Shown piece by piece: positions 35,356 through 42,976 of a DNA stretch of 64,000 bases. Every line of letters begins with the position of its first letter. Position 1 is the stretch's first letter. This stretch comes from Bacillota bacterium. Lineage in GTDB: Bacteria; Bacillota; JADQBR01. The stretch lies in assembly GCA_016278515.1 (NCBI GenBank), contig JADQBR010000053.1, positions 1 to 64,000 on the forward strand. Reading direction: 5' to 3'. Below the pieces are notes generated by a model. That model worked only from the letters and a program-made list of their open reading frames with translations, was not told the origin of the DNA and searched no databases. Both the position numbers and the translations under genes were made by a program.

Positions 35356-36206
35356 TGGCAGTAAACAAACTAGCACCGGTGTTAAAGTACCCGGGGAGCA
35401 AGTGGAATATAGCACAGTGGATTGTAAGCCACATGCCGGCGCATGGCACTTATCTCGAACCATTCTTTGGGTCCGGAGCAGCCTTTTTTCTAAAGAAACC
35501 TGCCAAAGTTGAGACTATAAATGATATTGATAGGCATGTAGTAAACTTTTTCAGAGTGCTTAGGGACTATCCCGATGAACTGGCCAGAGTTGTTGAATTA
35601 ACCCCATGGTCAAGGTACGAATATGAAGCATATCTCACATCGGCAAAAGAAAAAAACTATTTTGAGGTTACTGATGACCCAATCGAGAATGCAAGAAGGC
35701 TGATGATAAGGATGACAATGGGACACGGGTCCAGGTCCAGCGACCGGGGGGGGTGGAGACATAATATTCAAGCGAAATGTTGCGGTAATTCAAGTTCTAG
35801 TGTTTGGAAGAAGATGCCTAGACGTATTTACTTGGCAGCACAAAGGCTAAAAGATGCACAAATAGAGTGTTCACCTGCCGTAGAGTTAATTGAAAGATAC
35901 CGGTACCCGGAGGTGCTGATTTACGCAGACCCACCGTATTTACTAGAGACAAGGTACCAACGGCAGTACAAACATGAGATGACCAATAGAGATCATGCCG
36001 TTCTCATCGATGTATTGAACGACCATCTGGGACCGGTATTACTAAGTGGTTATTCACATGAACTTTATGATAACAAACTAAGTAATTGGAATAGAAAAAC
36101 AATCAAGGCATTTGCTGAAGGTGGCCGGGAACGGGAAGAAGTCCTCTGGATCAACCCGGTTGCAGCGGAACAGTTGAATTACTCACTTTTTAGGGAGGGA
36201 CTATAA
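35355..36206 (+). CDS. DNA adenine methylase (Dam, D12 class)
   Basis: Transfers a methyl group from AdoMet to N6 of adenine. The 283 residues include the N-terminal L-K-Y-P-G-S-K-W motif X, the AdoMet-binding E-P-F-F-G-S-G-A motif I, N-D-I-D (motif II), and catalytic motif IV A-D-P-P-Y. The order X-I-...-IV is the alpha/D12 class. It has no restriction partner nearby, so it probably protects phage DNA or marks replication. The recognition site cannot be deduced here. Confidence 0.93.
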   Translation: MAVNKLAPVLKYPGSKWNIAQWIVSHMPAHGTYLEPFFGSGAAFFLKKPAKVETINDIDRHVVNFFRVLRDYPDELARVVELTPWSRYEYEAYLTSAKEKNYFEVTDDPIENARRLMIRMTMGHGSRSSDRGGWRHNIQAKCCGNSSSSVWKKMPRRIYLAAQRLKDAQIECSPAVELIERYRYPEVLIYADPPYLLETRYQRQYKHEMTNRDHAVLIDVLNDHLGPVLLSGYSHELYDNKLSNWNRKTIKAFAEGGREREEVLWINPVAAEQLNYSLFREGL

Positions 36207-36353
36207 GTGGTTAAGATTTTTATAATATTATCTTTGTTGTTAATAGTATTTATAGCAGGATTTTTAGGGCATTTAGTATGGATGAAATGGTCAAATGACG
36301 ACGACTATTTAATAAATAGCGTGTATGAGTCAGGAAGGGAGGGGACGGATTAA
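36207..36353 (+). CDS. Single-pass membrane mini-protein
   Basis: GTG at 36207 directly follows the methylase stop, with GGGAGGG upstream. The 48 residues contain one hydrophobic helix (residues 4-21, F-I-I-L-S-L-L-L-I-V-F-I-A-G-F-L-G) and an acidic tail (N-D-D-D-Y). The stop overlaps the next ATG (TAATG). Function unknown. Confidence 0.6.
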   Translation: MVKIFIILSLLLIVFIAGFLGHLVWMKWSNDDDYLINSVYESGREGTD

Positions 36354-36655
36354 TGAACCCATATACAGGGCACTTGGTTGATTTGATAGGTGATAACGCA
36401 CGGGAATTATTTGAGGGTCCGACACCAATGGCAGAGGCTATGAAAGATAGACAAAAAGCATTAAATGAACTGGCACGCGAACAAGGCTATGAACCGGTAC
36501 CGCCTGAACTTGAAACTGCCGCTAAGAAAAAGCTAGCCGGCAAAGATGAGGCACATGTAAGTCTAACGTCTGGTGGAAAACTTTCAAAGTGGGCTGCACA
36601 GAAACGGAAGAACAAACGCAAGATGGCAAAAGCATCAAGGAGGCGGAACCGGTGA
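36353..36655 (+). CDS. Small basic phage protein, unknown function
   Basis: One hundred residues. The N-terminus N-P-Y-T-G-H-L-V-D-L-I is followed by a helical region and a very basic tail (K-R-K-N-K-R-K-M-A-K-A-S-R-R-R), suggesting nucleic-acid binding. Coupled to the neighbours by overlaps at both ends. Similar short genes lie near dam-like genes in Firmicute phages. Confidence 0.6.
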   Translation: MNPYTGHLVDLIGDNARELFEGPTPMAEAMKDRQKALNELAREQGYEPVPPELETAAKKKLAGKDEAHVSLTSGGKLSKWAAQKRKNKRKMAKASRRRNR

Positions 36656-36849
36656 GCAAAGTAGTAACCGTCCAGATGAAAATGAGTAAGCGGCAGCTGC
36701 AGAACAAATCCAACGGGATATGTAATTGCAAGTATAGGATGCACTGCCATCCTCAGCGCCAGAAAGCCCAGTACAATAAAATAGGTAAGTGCAGTATCTA
36801 TAAACAAGTAGAACAGGCAGGCGGCTGGCCGTGGGAGGGGGTTGGGTAG
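36652..36849 (+). CDS. Small Cys/His phage protein
   Basis: Start at GTG 36652 with AAGGAGG 8 nt upstream; 65 residues. The centre N-G-I-C-N-C-K-Y-R-M-H-C-H-P ... C-S-I-Y may hold a metal site. It overlaps the stop of the previous gene (GTGA). Unknown function. Confidence 0.5.
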   Translation: MSKVVTVQMKMSKRQLQNKSNGICNCKYRMHCHPQRQKAQYNKIGKCSIYKQVEQAGGWPWEGVG

Positions 36850-36989
36850 TGGGTATGAAGCCAATATTTCAGAAACTGAAACATGCAGAAAACGGAAGAA
36901 AAGGTGCAGCAAGGGAGGAAATAGCTTGCCTAATTTATGTACAAAGTCCGAACGAGTTGCATTTGTCCAAAGATACAAAAGACGAATGA
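36849..36989 (+). CDS. Short phage ORF overlapping the HNH gene
   Basis: GTG at 36849 (or ATG 36855) opens 46 codons: G-M-K-P-I-F-Q-K-L-K-H-A-E-N-G-R-K-G-A-A. The product is basic and helical. Its TGA overlaps an in-frame ATG of the HNH gene as ATGA at 36986. That overlap is the classic coupling signal and is the main reason to list it. No family. Confidence 0.35.
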   Translation: MGMKPIFQKLKHAENGRKGAAREEIACLIYVQSPNELHLSKDTKDE

Positions 36990-37309
36990 AAAATAAGAGT
37001 GGTATGTTAAAGTGCGAAATATGCGGATGGGGTTTTTGTGGTAATTACTCATCAGTTAATGCTCATCATATCAAACCGGTATCTGCAGGAGGTGAAAATA
37101 AGGATGATAATTTGATATTGCTATGCCCCAATCATCATGCGATAGCACATTTTATTTCACATACTCATAAGGGCAAATATAGTGGTCCATCTTCGAAACA
37201 AGAGTTGATAGATGAAACAATCCTATATGAAAAAAGCCCCGAACTGTTAAAGAGTAAGCATCAACGTAATATGACAAGCCTATTAGGTAAAATGTTTTTT
37301 TCACTATAA
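36926..37309 (+). CDS. HNH endonuclease (terminase-region type)
   Basis: The 127-residue reading assumes the TTG at 36926, which has AGGGAGG 7 nt upstream; the ATG at 36986 is the alternative. The HNH core is C-E-I-C-G-W-G ... N-A-H-H-I-K-P-V-S-A-G-G ... N-L-I-L-L-C-P-N-H-H. Small HNH proteins of this type assist terminase in cutting at packaging sites in many phages. Here terminase is 3.5 kb away, so the link is only suggestive. Confidence 0.75.
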   Translation: MPNLCTKSERVAFVQRYKRRMKNKSGMLKCEICGWGFCGNYSSVNAHHIKPVSAGGENKDDNLILLCPNHHAIAHFISHTHKGKYSGPSSKQELIDETILYEKSPELLKSKHQRNMTSLLGKMFFSL

Positions 37310-37382
37310 AAAACAAGCCCCTCTCGGGACTCAGTAAATACTTGTCAACTAAATTATAGCAAATTTGTAAAGGGGTGACAAT

Positions 37383-37580
37383 ATGTTTAGCCAGGGGGAG
37401 AAAGTCACAATTTATCAGCGTAAGATCGATGGCCGGCGCGGTTGCAAAGAAGCTAAGATCAAAGGAACTGTTGTCCAGGATTGCAATAAATTCATTGTCG
37501 TCAACCGGGGCAAGTATAAAGAAACGTTCATGAAACAAGATATTTTGACAGGATTTGTGAGGATGGAGTCGGCTTCTTAA
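37383..37580 (+). CDS. Small basic phage protein, unknown function
   Basis: Sixty-five residues with an AAAGGGG ribosome binding site. The sequence E-K-V-T-I-Y-Q-R-K-I-D ... K-I-K-G-T-V-V-Q-D ... V-V-N-R-G-K-Y-K-E resembles an SH3-like small barrel. It sits between the HNH gene and the late regulator. No certain family. Confidence 0.55.
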   Translation: MFSQGEKVTIYQRKIDGRRGCKEAKIKGTVVQDCNKFIVVNRGKYKETFMKQDILTGFVRMESAS

Positions 37581-37590
37581 GGGAGAGGGG

Positions 37591-38130
37591 ATGACTTTCG
37601 TGGATAAACTTCTGGCTGGGTACCGGGAAACATACAAGATGGTTAAAGCTGCTAGATTAGAGGAAAAGGGAAAAGATCGTAAAGAAGACTACGAACTGCT
37701 AGGTAACATATTAGTCAGCCTAAATTACATAATCAAGTACTTAGACCAGGGCTTCCCGCCGGAAGATAAAAGGGGTATCTATCGCTCAAAGTGGAGTCAA
37801 GAGCAGAGGGAGATACCCTTTGATCCTGCTAATGCGTTTTTTATCAGAGAGGCGGCACTGCAGCGGAAGATGAAGAGTGAGTTGACGGAGGAACAGAGAG
37901 AGTTGCTTGAGGATTTACTTGCTACACTTACCGAAAAGGAGAGAGAAGCTTTTATTATGATCCGGGGCAATGGGTATTCTTTCACGGAAGCTGCTTATTC
38001 TATGGGAGTCAATAAAGGAACAATTCAAAATATGATATACCGTGCAGAGAAAAAACTGCATTTTGTCGTACGGAAGCCAACTAAGGGTGAAGGGAAAGTT
38101 TGTTCGGATGTTCAGAGGGTTTTGTTTTAG
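37591..38130 (+). CDS. Sigma-factor-like late gene regulator
   Basis: The 179 residues end in a sigma-70 region-4-like helix-turn-helix: L-T-E-K-E-R-E-A-F-I-M-I ... S-F-T-E-A-A-Y-S-M-G-V-N-K-G-T-I-Q. It resembles Xpf/ArpU-type positive regulators that switch on late phage operons. Its location just before the terminase-structural block fits. The start is ATG 37591 or GTG 37600; the latter has better spacing from GGAGAGGGG. Confidence 0.75.
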   Translation: MTFVDKLLAGYRETYKMVKAARLEEKGKDRKEDYELLGNILVSLNYIIKYLDQGFPPEDKRGIYRSKWSQEQREIPFDPANAFFIREAALQRKMKSELTEEQRELLEDLLATLTEKEREAFIMIRGNGYSFTEAAYSMGVNKGTIQNMIYRAEKKLHFVVRKPTKGEGKVCSDVQRVLF

Positions 38131-38192
38131 AGACCATATGTTTAATTTCAGGCTTTTCGAATAATAATATTATAAAAAAGAAGGAGATTATT

Positions 38193-38465
38193 ATGCAGGA
38201 AGTCATAATAACTCAAAAAATTAAAGTCGATGATTGTATAGCTCAAGAAATTGTTTGGTTGAACTCATGTGGTGTTAGGACAGAAGGTTGCTGTTGCGGC
38301 CACGGGAAATTCAATCCTGAAGCCATGATAAAACCGAGCAGTAAGAAAAGGGCAATTGAATTAGGATACGAACCTATCTACAACCCTGAAAGAGGTATAA
38401 GCGAAACCGGGGGGCGCGGTATTTTTTTAGTATCTTTAAAAAGTCAATGTAAATGCAAAAAGTAA
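38193..38465 (+). CDS. Small Cys-rich phage protein, unknown function
   Basis: Start at ATG 38193 with AAGGAG 7 nt upstream; 90 residues. The middle R-T-E-G-C-C-C-G-H-G and the end S-Q-C-K-C-K-K give a likely metal site. The pattern N-S-C-G-V-R-T-E-G-C-C-C-G-H is seen in small phage proteins of unknown role. A bidirectional terminator follows. Confidence 0.6.
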   Translation: MQEVIITQKIKVDDCIAQEIVWLNSCGVRTEGCCCGHGKFNPEAMIKPSSKKRAIELGYEPIYNPERGISETGGRGIFLVSLKSQCKCKK

Positions 38466-38495
38466 AAGGGTGGACAAAAAATCATCCACTCTTTT
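38464..38495. terminator. Bidirectional terminator between convergent genes
   Basis: AAAAGGGTGGA pairs with TCCACTCTTTT (one G-T) around a short A-rich loop, with T tracts on both strands. It lies between the rightward gene ending at 38465 and the leftward gene ending at 38511. Confidence 0.75.
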
Positions 38496-38510
38496 GTCAA
38501 ATACTGTGTG

Positions 38511-38726
38511 CTATCTTCTCGAATTACCAATGCAATAAGCTCCATTGTCGAATCCCTGCTTATGGGCTTCTTCTAATGTGTCCGGAATAAAAGTAACAAC
38601 ATGTTCGTCTTTAATTTCATCGATTTGACAGTTTTTAGTTTCATTATCTAAATCGTGTACTTCCATGGAGTTTTTGTTTCCAATGAAGCGTTTTCCGTTA
38701 AAAGGGTATCTATAACGCCTAGCCAT
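38511..38726 (-). CDS. Leftward small phage protein (moron-like)
   Basis: Start at ATG 38726 on the minus strand behind GGAGGTG; 71 residues beginning M-A-R-R-Y-R-Y-P-F-N-G-K-R-F. It includes a stretch rich in Asp, Glu and Asn. It is the only leftward gene in this stretch, with its own ribosome binding site and terminator, which is typical of an independently expressed prophage accessory gene. Function unknown. Confidence 0.6.
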   Translation of the reverse strand: MARRYRYPFNGKRFIGNKNSMEVHDLDNETKNCQIDEIKDEHVVTFIPDTLEEAHKQGFDNGAYCIGNSRR

Positions 38727-38822
38727 ATTTTCACCTCCTATTGTCAACGTTATTACTAATTTCTGCCATATTCGATATACTCCTTTATCTAACATTGTCG
38801 AATAATGAGATATATTAGGAAA

Positions 38823-38870
38823 TGTGAAGGGAGTTGTCTCTTCTTGCCGAATGTGAAGGTGGGAGGCGAT
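38823..38870 (+). repeat. Leader module A (diverged copy)
   Basis: Contains CTCTTCTTGCCGAATGTGAAGG followed by GGGAGG before the TTG start at 38875; the shared core is CTTC-TTGCCGAA-GAAGG. It matches modules B and C in the TTGCCGAA element and in the CTTC/GAAG pairing near the ribosome binding site. A TGTCGAA sequence (38796) lies just upstream. Confidence 0.45.
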
Positions 38871-38874
38871 TGGA

Positions 38875-39066
38875 TTGAATGAGAATCAAACAAACAATGT
38901 TATTAGAACAATGGCGCAGGTGCAAGTTTTGAGAGATATTTTAATAAAAAATGGCTTTACAACAAGTAGGGAATTTACGGAATTGGTAAATAGTCAAATA
39001 GAAAGTTATAGTACAATAAGTCATGAGCAAAAACAGAAAATTAAATACAAATTAACATCAGATTAA
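38875..39066 (+). CDS. Small phage protein, unknown function
   Basis: TTG start after GGGAGG; 63 residues, mostly helical and polar (N-V-I-R-T-M-A-Q-V-Q-V-L-R-D-I-L). It is preceded by leader module A and followed by a strong terminator, so it looks like an independently regulated cassette. Confidence 0.5.
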   Translation: MNENQTNNVIRTMAQVQVLRDILIKNGFTTSREFTELVNSQIESYSTISHEQKQKIKYKLTSD

Positions 39067-39071
39067 TATTT

Positions 39072-39094
39072 AAGAGCCCCCGGGCTCTTTTTTT
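39072..39094 (+). terminator. Rho-independent terminator
   Basis: AGAGCCC-CC-GGGCTCT followed by seven Ts. A second inverted repeat (GTGGTTTTG / CAAAAGCCAC, about 39101-39125) follows. Confidence 0.9.
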
Positions 39095-39170
39095 CATGAC
39101 TGTGGTTTTGTCATACAAAAGCCACCTAATAGTGAAGGGAAAGTTTTAATGTATAGTGGTTTTGGTTAAT

Positions 39171-39250
39171 TAGCGTCCCGAGGGATGCTTTTACTTTGCA
39201 GGAGGAGTCTTCCTTTTTGCCGAACTATGTAAAAAATAGCAGGAAGGAGA
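39171..39250 (+). repeat. Leader module B
   Basis: Order of elements: GCGTCCC/GGGATGC hairpin, T-run, TTTGCAGGA, CTTCCTTTTTGCCGAA, then AGGAAGGAG, the ribosome binding site of the next gene. It aligns closely to module C at 39711. CTTCCT can pair either with the upstream AGGA or with the downstream AGGAAG. Confidence 0.6.
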
Positions 39251-39258
39251 ATATCTGT

Positions 39259-39702
39259 ATGGCAGAATGGAACATTGCGATTAATAGTTTCATTGCTTTA
39301 GCTGCTTTTATTTCAGCTATTGCAGCCACTGTTTCCGCAAGTAGTTCAACAAAGTCTTCTAATATTGCGAAAAAAATGGCTGAAGATCAAAGACGAAAAG
39401 ACATGAAAAAAGCGTTTAGTGATCCAGAAGAAAAAGGTTCTGGCTTGGCATTGGTAAGATTAAAAAATGGAGACACGTATGAGGGACGTGTTACAATTGA
39501 TAGAGATGGGCATATTACTTGTTCGGACATGAAAGAACATCTAGATAGAGCTGTCGGTGGGGTTCCGCCTGATAAAAGCTCCTTGTTTTTTGTTCCAGAA
39601 GAATATTTAGACGAAGGTATTTCACAACGCCTGGGCTATACTTGGTTGAATAGAAGTGAAGTAAGTGTAATAATTTTTAAGGATTCAGACATTAATAATT
39701 AA
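39259..39702 (+). CDS. Phage protein with N-terminal membrane helix
   Basis: Start at ATG 39259 with AGGAAGGAG upstream (an earlier in-frame ATG lies in leader module B). The 147 residues have one hydrophobic helix (F-I-A-L-A-A-F-I-S-A-I-A-A-T-V, residues 10-27), a charged coil and a C-terminal beta-rich part (V-R-L-K-N-G-D-T-Y-E-G-R-V-T-I-D-R-D-G-H-I). That part resembles an Sm-like or small-barrel strand pattern. It carries leader module B. Function unknown. Confidence 0.6.
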   Translation: MAEWNIAINSFIALAAFISAIAATVSASSSTKSSNIAKKMAEDQRRKDMKKAFSDPEEKGSGLALVRLKNGDTYEGRVTIDRDGHITCSDMKEHLDRAVGGVPPDKSSLFFVPEEYLDEGISQRLGYTWLNRSEVSVIIFKDSDINN

Positions 39703-39710
39703 ATTATTCT

Positions 39711-39789
39711 TCGTCCCAAGCGGGGCGTTTCTGTTTTGCAGGAAAATGCTTCCTTTTGCCGAAGATTGTGGTAAATGGTGGAAGGAGGT
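39711..39789 (+). repeat. Leader module C
   Basis: CGTCCC/GGGGCG hairpin, T-rich stretch, TTTTGCAGGA, CTTCCTTTTGCCGAA, then GGAAGGAGG before the TTG start at 39797. It is the closest relative of module B; the two differ mainly in loops. Confidence 0.6.
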
Positions 39790-39796
39790 GGTCTCA

Positions 39797-40114
39797 TTGG
39801 AATGGGGCAAAACTATGGCCCGTCAATTGGATAGAAAGTATAAATTAAAACAAATGATGCTAAAGGCCTGCCGTGAAGTAATCAGCGAAATAGAAGAAGG
39901 ATTAAAGGAAACTGATCTTAATGCTGACCTTAAATGTGATAATGCCGGTGGGGAAATAGATCTTAAACTTTATGACCAGGATATAGAGATTAATTTAGAA
40001 AAAATAAGCAACTATTTTGCAACTAAAGGTAACTGTTCTTTAGAACATGCTGGTCAAGAAGATATGACAGATGCTGTTAAAGGAATAGTGGCTAGAAATT
40101 TAGAACTTAAGTAG
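39797..40114 (+). CDS. Small phage protein, unknown function
   Basis: TTG at 39797 lies 8 nt after AAGGAGG; 105 residues (ATG 39815 is an alternative). Helical N-terminus (K-L-K-Q-M-M-L-K-A-C-R-E-V), then G-G-E-I-D-L-K-L-Y-D-Q-D-I-E-I-N-L. It carries leader module C. No family recognised. Confidence 0.5.
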   Translation: MEWGKTMARQLDRKYKLKQMMLKACREVISEIEEGLKETDLNADLKCDNAGGEIDLKLYDQDIEINLEKISNYFATKGNCSLEHAGQEDMTDAVKGIVARNLELK

Positions 40115-40502
40115 ACTTATGGGCCTCCATGCTCTTTTTTCATGCATTAAAAAAAGACTGCCTCTGCAATCTTAAATCTTTGGTTTACTATTATATTTGC
40201 ATTTTGGTGGAGGAGAAATTGGGGTATTATTTAGCCCCAAAAAAGGTCATTCTTACAGAATTTTATTTAGTATCTCGAGGAGTTCAAAAATGACTAGAGT
40301 TACTAAGATCAACAAAATGACCAGAAGGGATTTCAAGCGTGCACCTCCTTCCAAAATATTTAATTGTATAAGAACTAATTCTATTTTATAGGTTTTAGTA
40401 TTTATCAAGACCATAGATTTATACCAATAATTTAGACACATCGGCACCCAAATGATGGGTGCTTTTTGTATACCCAAAAATCTAAAACAGGAAGTGAGGT
40501 AA
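40115..40502 (+). other. 388-bp stretch with one weak mini-ORF
   Basis: No convincing gene. A 33-codon ORF (ATG 40290 to TAG 40391) has a GAGGAG ribosome binding site and encodes a basic peptide (M-T-R-V-T-K-I-N-K-M-T-R-R-D-F-K-R). I see no support beyond that. A terminator lies at 40444-40467. Confidence 0.4.
40444..40467 (+). terminator. Rho-independent terminator before the late operon
   Basis: GCACCCA-AATGA-TGGGTGC followed by TTTTT. It isolates the early cassettes from the gene at 40503 and the terminase genes. Confidence 0.85.
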
Positions 40503-40718
40503 ATGAAGCTATATGAAGTTCTCGTACTTAAAGCACACAATCCTAAAAGGGGGATAAAGAAAGCCCCGGACGAAAAGCATTATGTAATGGCTAAAAATGC
40601 GCTCCATGCCAAGGATTTGGTAGAGCGCATTAATCGTTTGCCAGGGATTAAATATTGCATTGGAGTAAAGCCGGTACCAATTGAGGAATATTGGGTCAAG
40701 TACCGTTTTGTTGGTTAA
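40503..40718 (+). CDS. Small phage protein, unknown function
   Basis: Seventy-one residues with GAAGTGAGG upstream. Basic, with the order Y-E-V-L-V-L-K-A-H-N ... H-A-K-D-L-V-E-R-I-N-R-L-P, which suggests a small alpha/beta fold. First gene after the terminator and just before the terminase genes. No family. Confidence 0.55.
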   Translation: MKLYEVLVLKAHNPKRGIKKAPDEKHYVMAKNALHAKDLVERINRLPGIKYCIGVKPVPIEEYWVKYRFVG

Positions 40719-40774
40719 TGCTTCTTTTTATCTGTAAAACATATCTCAACTCCGGAGGTGGGCGGTGATGTAAC

Positions 40775-41701
40775 ATGGGACGAGCTAGGAGCCCTGATAG
40801 GGATAAGGCGTTTCGGATATGGGAAGAGAGCAATGGGGCTAAAAAACTAAAAGAGATTGCAGCTGAACTCAACATCTCTGAAGGTACTGTTCGCGGATGG
40901 AAAAATAAAGATAAGTGGACTGAACAATTCAAACAATTCAATGGAACGTTCCAAAAAAAGAAACGGAACGCTCCAAAAAATAGAGGAACGCATGATGGCA
41001 AAAAACATTCACCAGGAGTTGTTGGGTTCGAGGAAATAGAAAGCGCCGAACTCACTGAAAAACAAAGGCTTTTCTGCCTATATTATGTTAAAATCTTTAA
41101 TGCGACTATGGCAGCCATTAAGGCTGGGTACGCAAAAGATAGTGCTCATGTTCAAGGTCCTAGGTTGTTAGGAAATGTTAGAGTTAAAAAAGAAATCAAG
41201 CGTCTCAAAGGCTCCTTAACTGAGGAGCTTTTTATCGATGCTCTAGACGTGTTGAAAAAATGGATACAGATAGCATTTGCAGACATTACCGACTACGTAA
41301 AGTTTGGCCAGCGTGAAGTTCAAGCCATGGGTGCATTTGGCCCTATCTATGAAGGGGAAGGCGAAAATAAAAAGCCTGTTATGAAGACCATCAACTACGT
41401 TGACTTTAACGATAGCACCATGGTTGACGGTACAATTATCAAGGAAGTAAAGCAGGGTAAAGACGGCGTCTCGATTAAGTTTGAGGATAAACTAAAAGCA
41501 TTAGATAAGCTTTCTGAGTACTTCGATCTGTTCCCGGATAAGTTCAAGCAGAAGATTGAAGAAGAAAAAGTTAAACTCAGCCGTGAAAAACTTGAACTCG
41601 AAAAACGTAAACAGGACGATCCGGACGAAGGCCATGAAGATGATGGTTTCATGGAGGCACTCGAAGGTGCTGTCGGTGAGGTGTGGGCTAATGAAGAATA
41701 A
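40775..41701 (+). CDS. Terminase small subunit
   Basis: DNA-recognition subunit of the packaging motor. The 308 residues have an N-terminal helix-turn-helix (L-K-E-I-A-A-E-L-N-I-S-E-G-T-V-R-G-W), a terminase-small core (L-T-E-K-Q-R-L-F-C-L-Y-Y ... N-A-T-M-A-A-I-K-A-G-Y) and a long acidic/basic coiled C-terminus. YqaS-like layout. The end overlaps the large-subunit start by 11 bp. Confidence 0.92.
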   Translation: MGRARSPDRDKAFRIWEESNGAKKLKEIAAELNISEGTVRGWKNKDKWTEQFKQFNGTFQKKKRNAPKNRGTHDGKKHSPGVVGFEEIESAELTEKQRLFCLYYVKIFNATMAAIKAGYAKDSAHVQGPRLLGNVRVKKEIKRLKGSLTEELFIDALDVLKKWIQIAFADITDYVKFGQREVQAMGAFGPIYEGEGENKKPVMKTINYVDFNDSTMVDGTIIKEVKQGKDGVSIKFEDKLKALDKLSEYFDLFPDKFKQKIEEEKVKLSREKLELEKRKQDDPDEGHEDDGFMEALEGAVGEVWANEE

Positions 41702-42971
41702 ACGCACGCCTTTTAAATGGGTTCCGTTCAGCTTAAAGCAAAAAAAGGTTCTTACCTGGTGGATGAATGGTTCTCCAGTCAAAGATAAAGATGGAATTAT
41801 TTGCGACGGGTCAGTCAGGGCTGGCAAGACACTTGTTATGTCGTTTTCATATGTCGTTTGGGCTATGGAAACATTTAACTTCCAAAACTTCATACTAGCA
41901 GGTAAAACAATAGGGGCATTCAGGAGAAATGTTCTTTTTTTATTGAAAATAATTCTGAGGCTTAGAGGCTATAAGGTTAAGGATAAAAGAGCAGATAACC
42001 TATTGGTCATCAGAAGACGAAAAACCGGGGTAATCAACTACTTTTATATCTTTGGTGGTAGAGATGAAAGAAGCCAGGATCTTGTCCAGGGGATTACTGC
42101 AGCTGGAGCATTTTTTGATGAAGTCGCGCTCATGCCTGAGAGTTTTGTCAACCAGGCGATAGCTAGGTGCTCAGTCGATGAGGCAAGGCTTTGGTTCAAC
42201 TGCAACCCGGAAGGACCGTATCATTGGTTTAACGAAAACTTTCTCAAAAAACTCATTGAGAAGAATTTAATCCATTTGCATTTCACAATGGATGATAACC
42301 CTAGTCTAACGAAGAAGACTAAAGATCGTTATAAAAGAATGTTTTCCGGTGTTTTCTTTAAACGTTTCATCCTCGGTCTATGGGTCGTAGCTGAGGGAAT
42401 TATATTTGATATGTTCGATGAAGGTAGACATGTTATTGAATGCTCTAGGGAACATAAGGAGTATTACTCAGCTGTTGACTATGCTACTGCAACTGTAATG
42501 ACTTTCGGACTTTATGGAGTCACGAGAGAAAAGGTATACCTTCTTAAGGAATACTATTACGATGCTAAAAAGAAAGGAAGACAGAAAACAGACGGGGAAT
42601 TTGCTGATGATTTCAAAAGTTTTCTTGGTGGGATTGTCCCCAAAAAGGTTTATGTTGACCCATCAGCCCAGAGCTTTATTGTCCAACTTAGGAGAAGAAA
42701 ATATCGGGTCAAGGAAGCAGACAATGACGTGATAAATGGTATCCGGTTAGTTGCTAACTTCATTAGTAATGACCGATTTTTTGTTGATAATAGTTGTATA
42801 GATACCAGGAAAGAATTTTCTTCTTATGTTTGGGATTCTAAGGCTCAAGAAAATGGCGAGGATAAACCGGTTAAACAGAATGACCATGCAATGGATAGAA
42901 ACAGGTATTTTATCTATACCAAGTTTAAGCGTCAATATAGCGGTGTAACGAATAAACCAGCAGGGTGGTGA
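41691..42971 (+). CDS. Terminase large subunit
   Basis: ATPase-nuclease that packages DNA. The ATG at 41691 gives 426 residues. The ATPase domain has Walker A-like D-G-S-V-R-A-G-K-T-L and Walker B G-A-F-F-D-E-V-A-L. The C-terminal RNase H-like nuclease has acidic residues in S-A-V-D-Y, Y-V-D-P-S-A and N-D-H-A-M-D. It belongs to the SPP1/PBSX-like terminase group by motif. Confidence 0.94.
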   Translation: MKNKRTPFKWVPFSLKQKKVLTWWMNGSPVKDKDGIICDGSVRAGKTLVMSFSYVVWAMETFNFQNFILAGKTIGAFRRNVLFLLKIILRLRGYKVKDKRADNLLVIRRRKTGVINYFYIFGGRDERSQDLVQGITAAGAFFDEVALMPESFVNQAIARCSVDEARLWFNCNPEGPYHWFNENFLKKLIEKNLIHLHFTMDDNPSLTKKTKDRYKRMFSGVFFKRFILGLWVVAEGIIFDMFDEGRHVIECSREHKEYYSAVDYATATVMTFGLYGVTREKVYLLKEYYYDAKKKGRQKTDGEFADDFKSFLGGIVPKKVYVDPSAQSFIVQLRRRKYRVKEADNDVINGIRLVANFISNDRFFVDNSCIDTRKEFSSYVWDSKAQENGEDKPVKQNDHAMDRNRYFIYTKFKRQYSGVTNKPAGW

Positions 42972-42976
42972 TAAGG

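Noticed and set aside
38796-38802. TGTCGAA resembling a Spo0A box
   Set aside because: A single 7-mer is expected by chance; the related TGCCGAA in the repeated modules has a mismatch at the key position.
40197-40391. 64-codon ORF
   Set aside because: Only the last 33 codons have a ribosome binding site; composition is intergenic-like. The short form is mentioned as weak.
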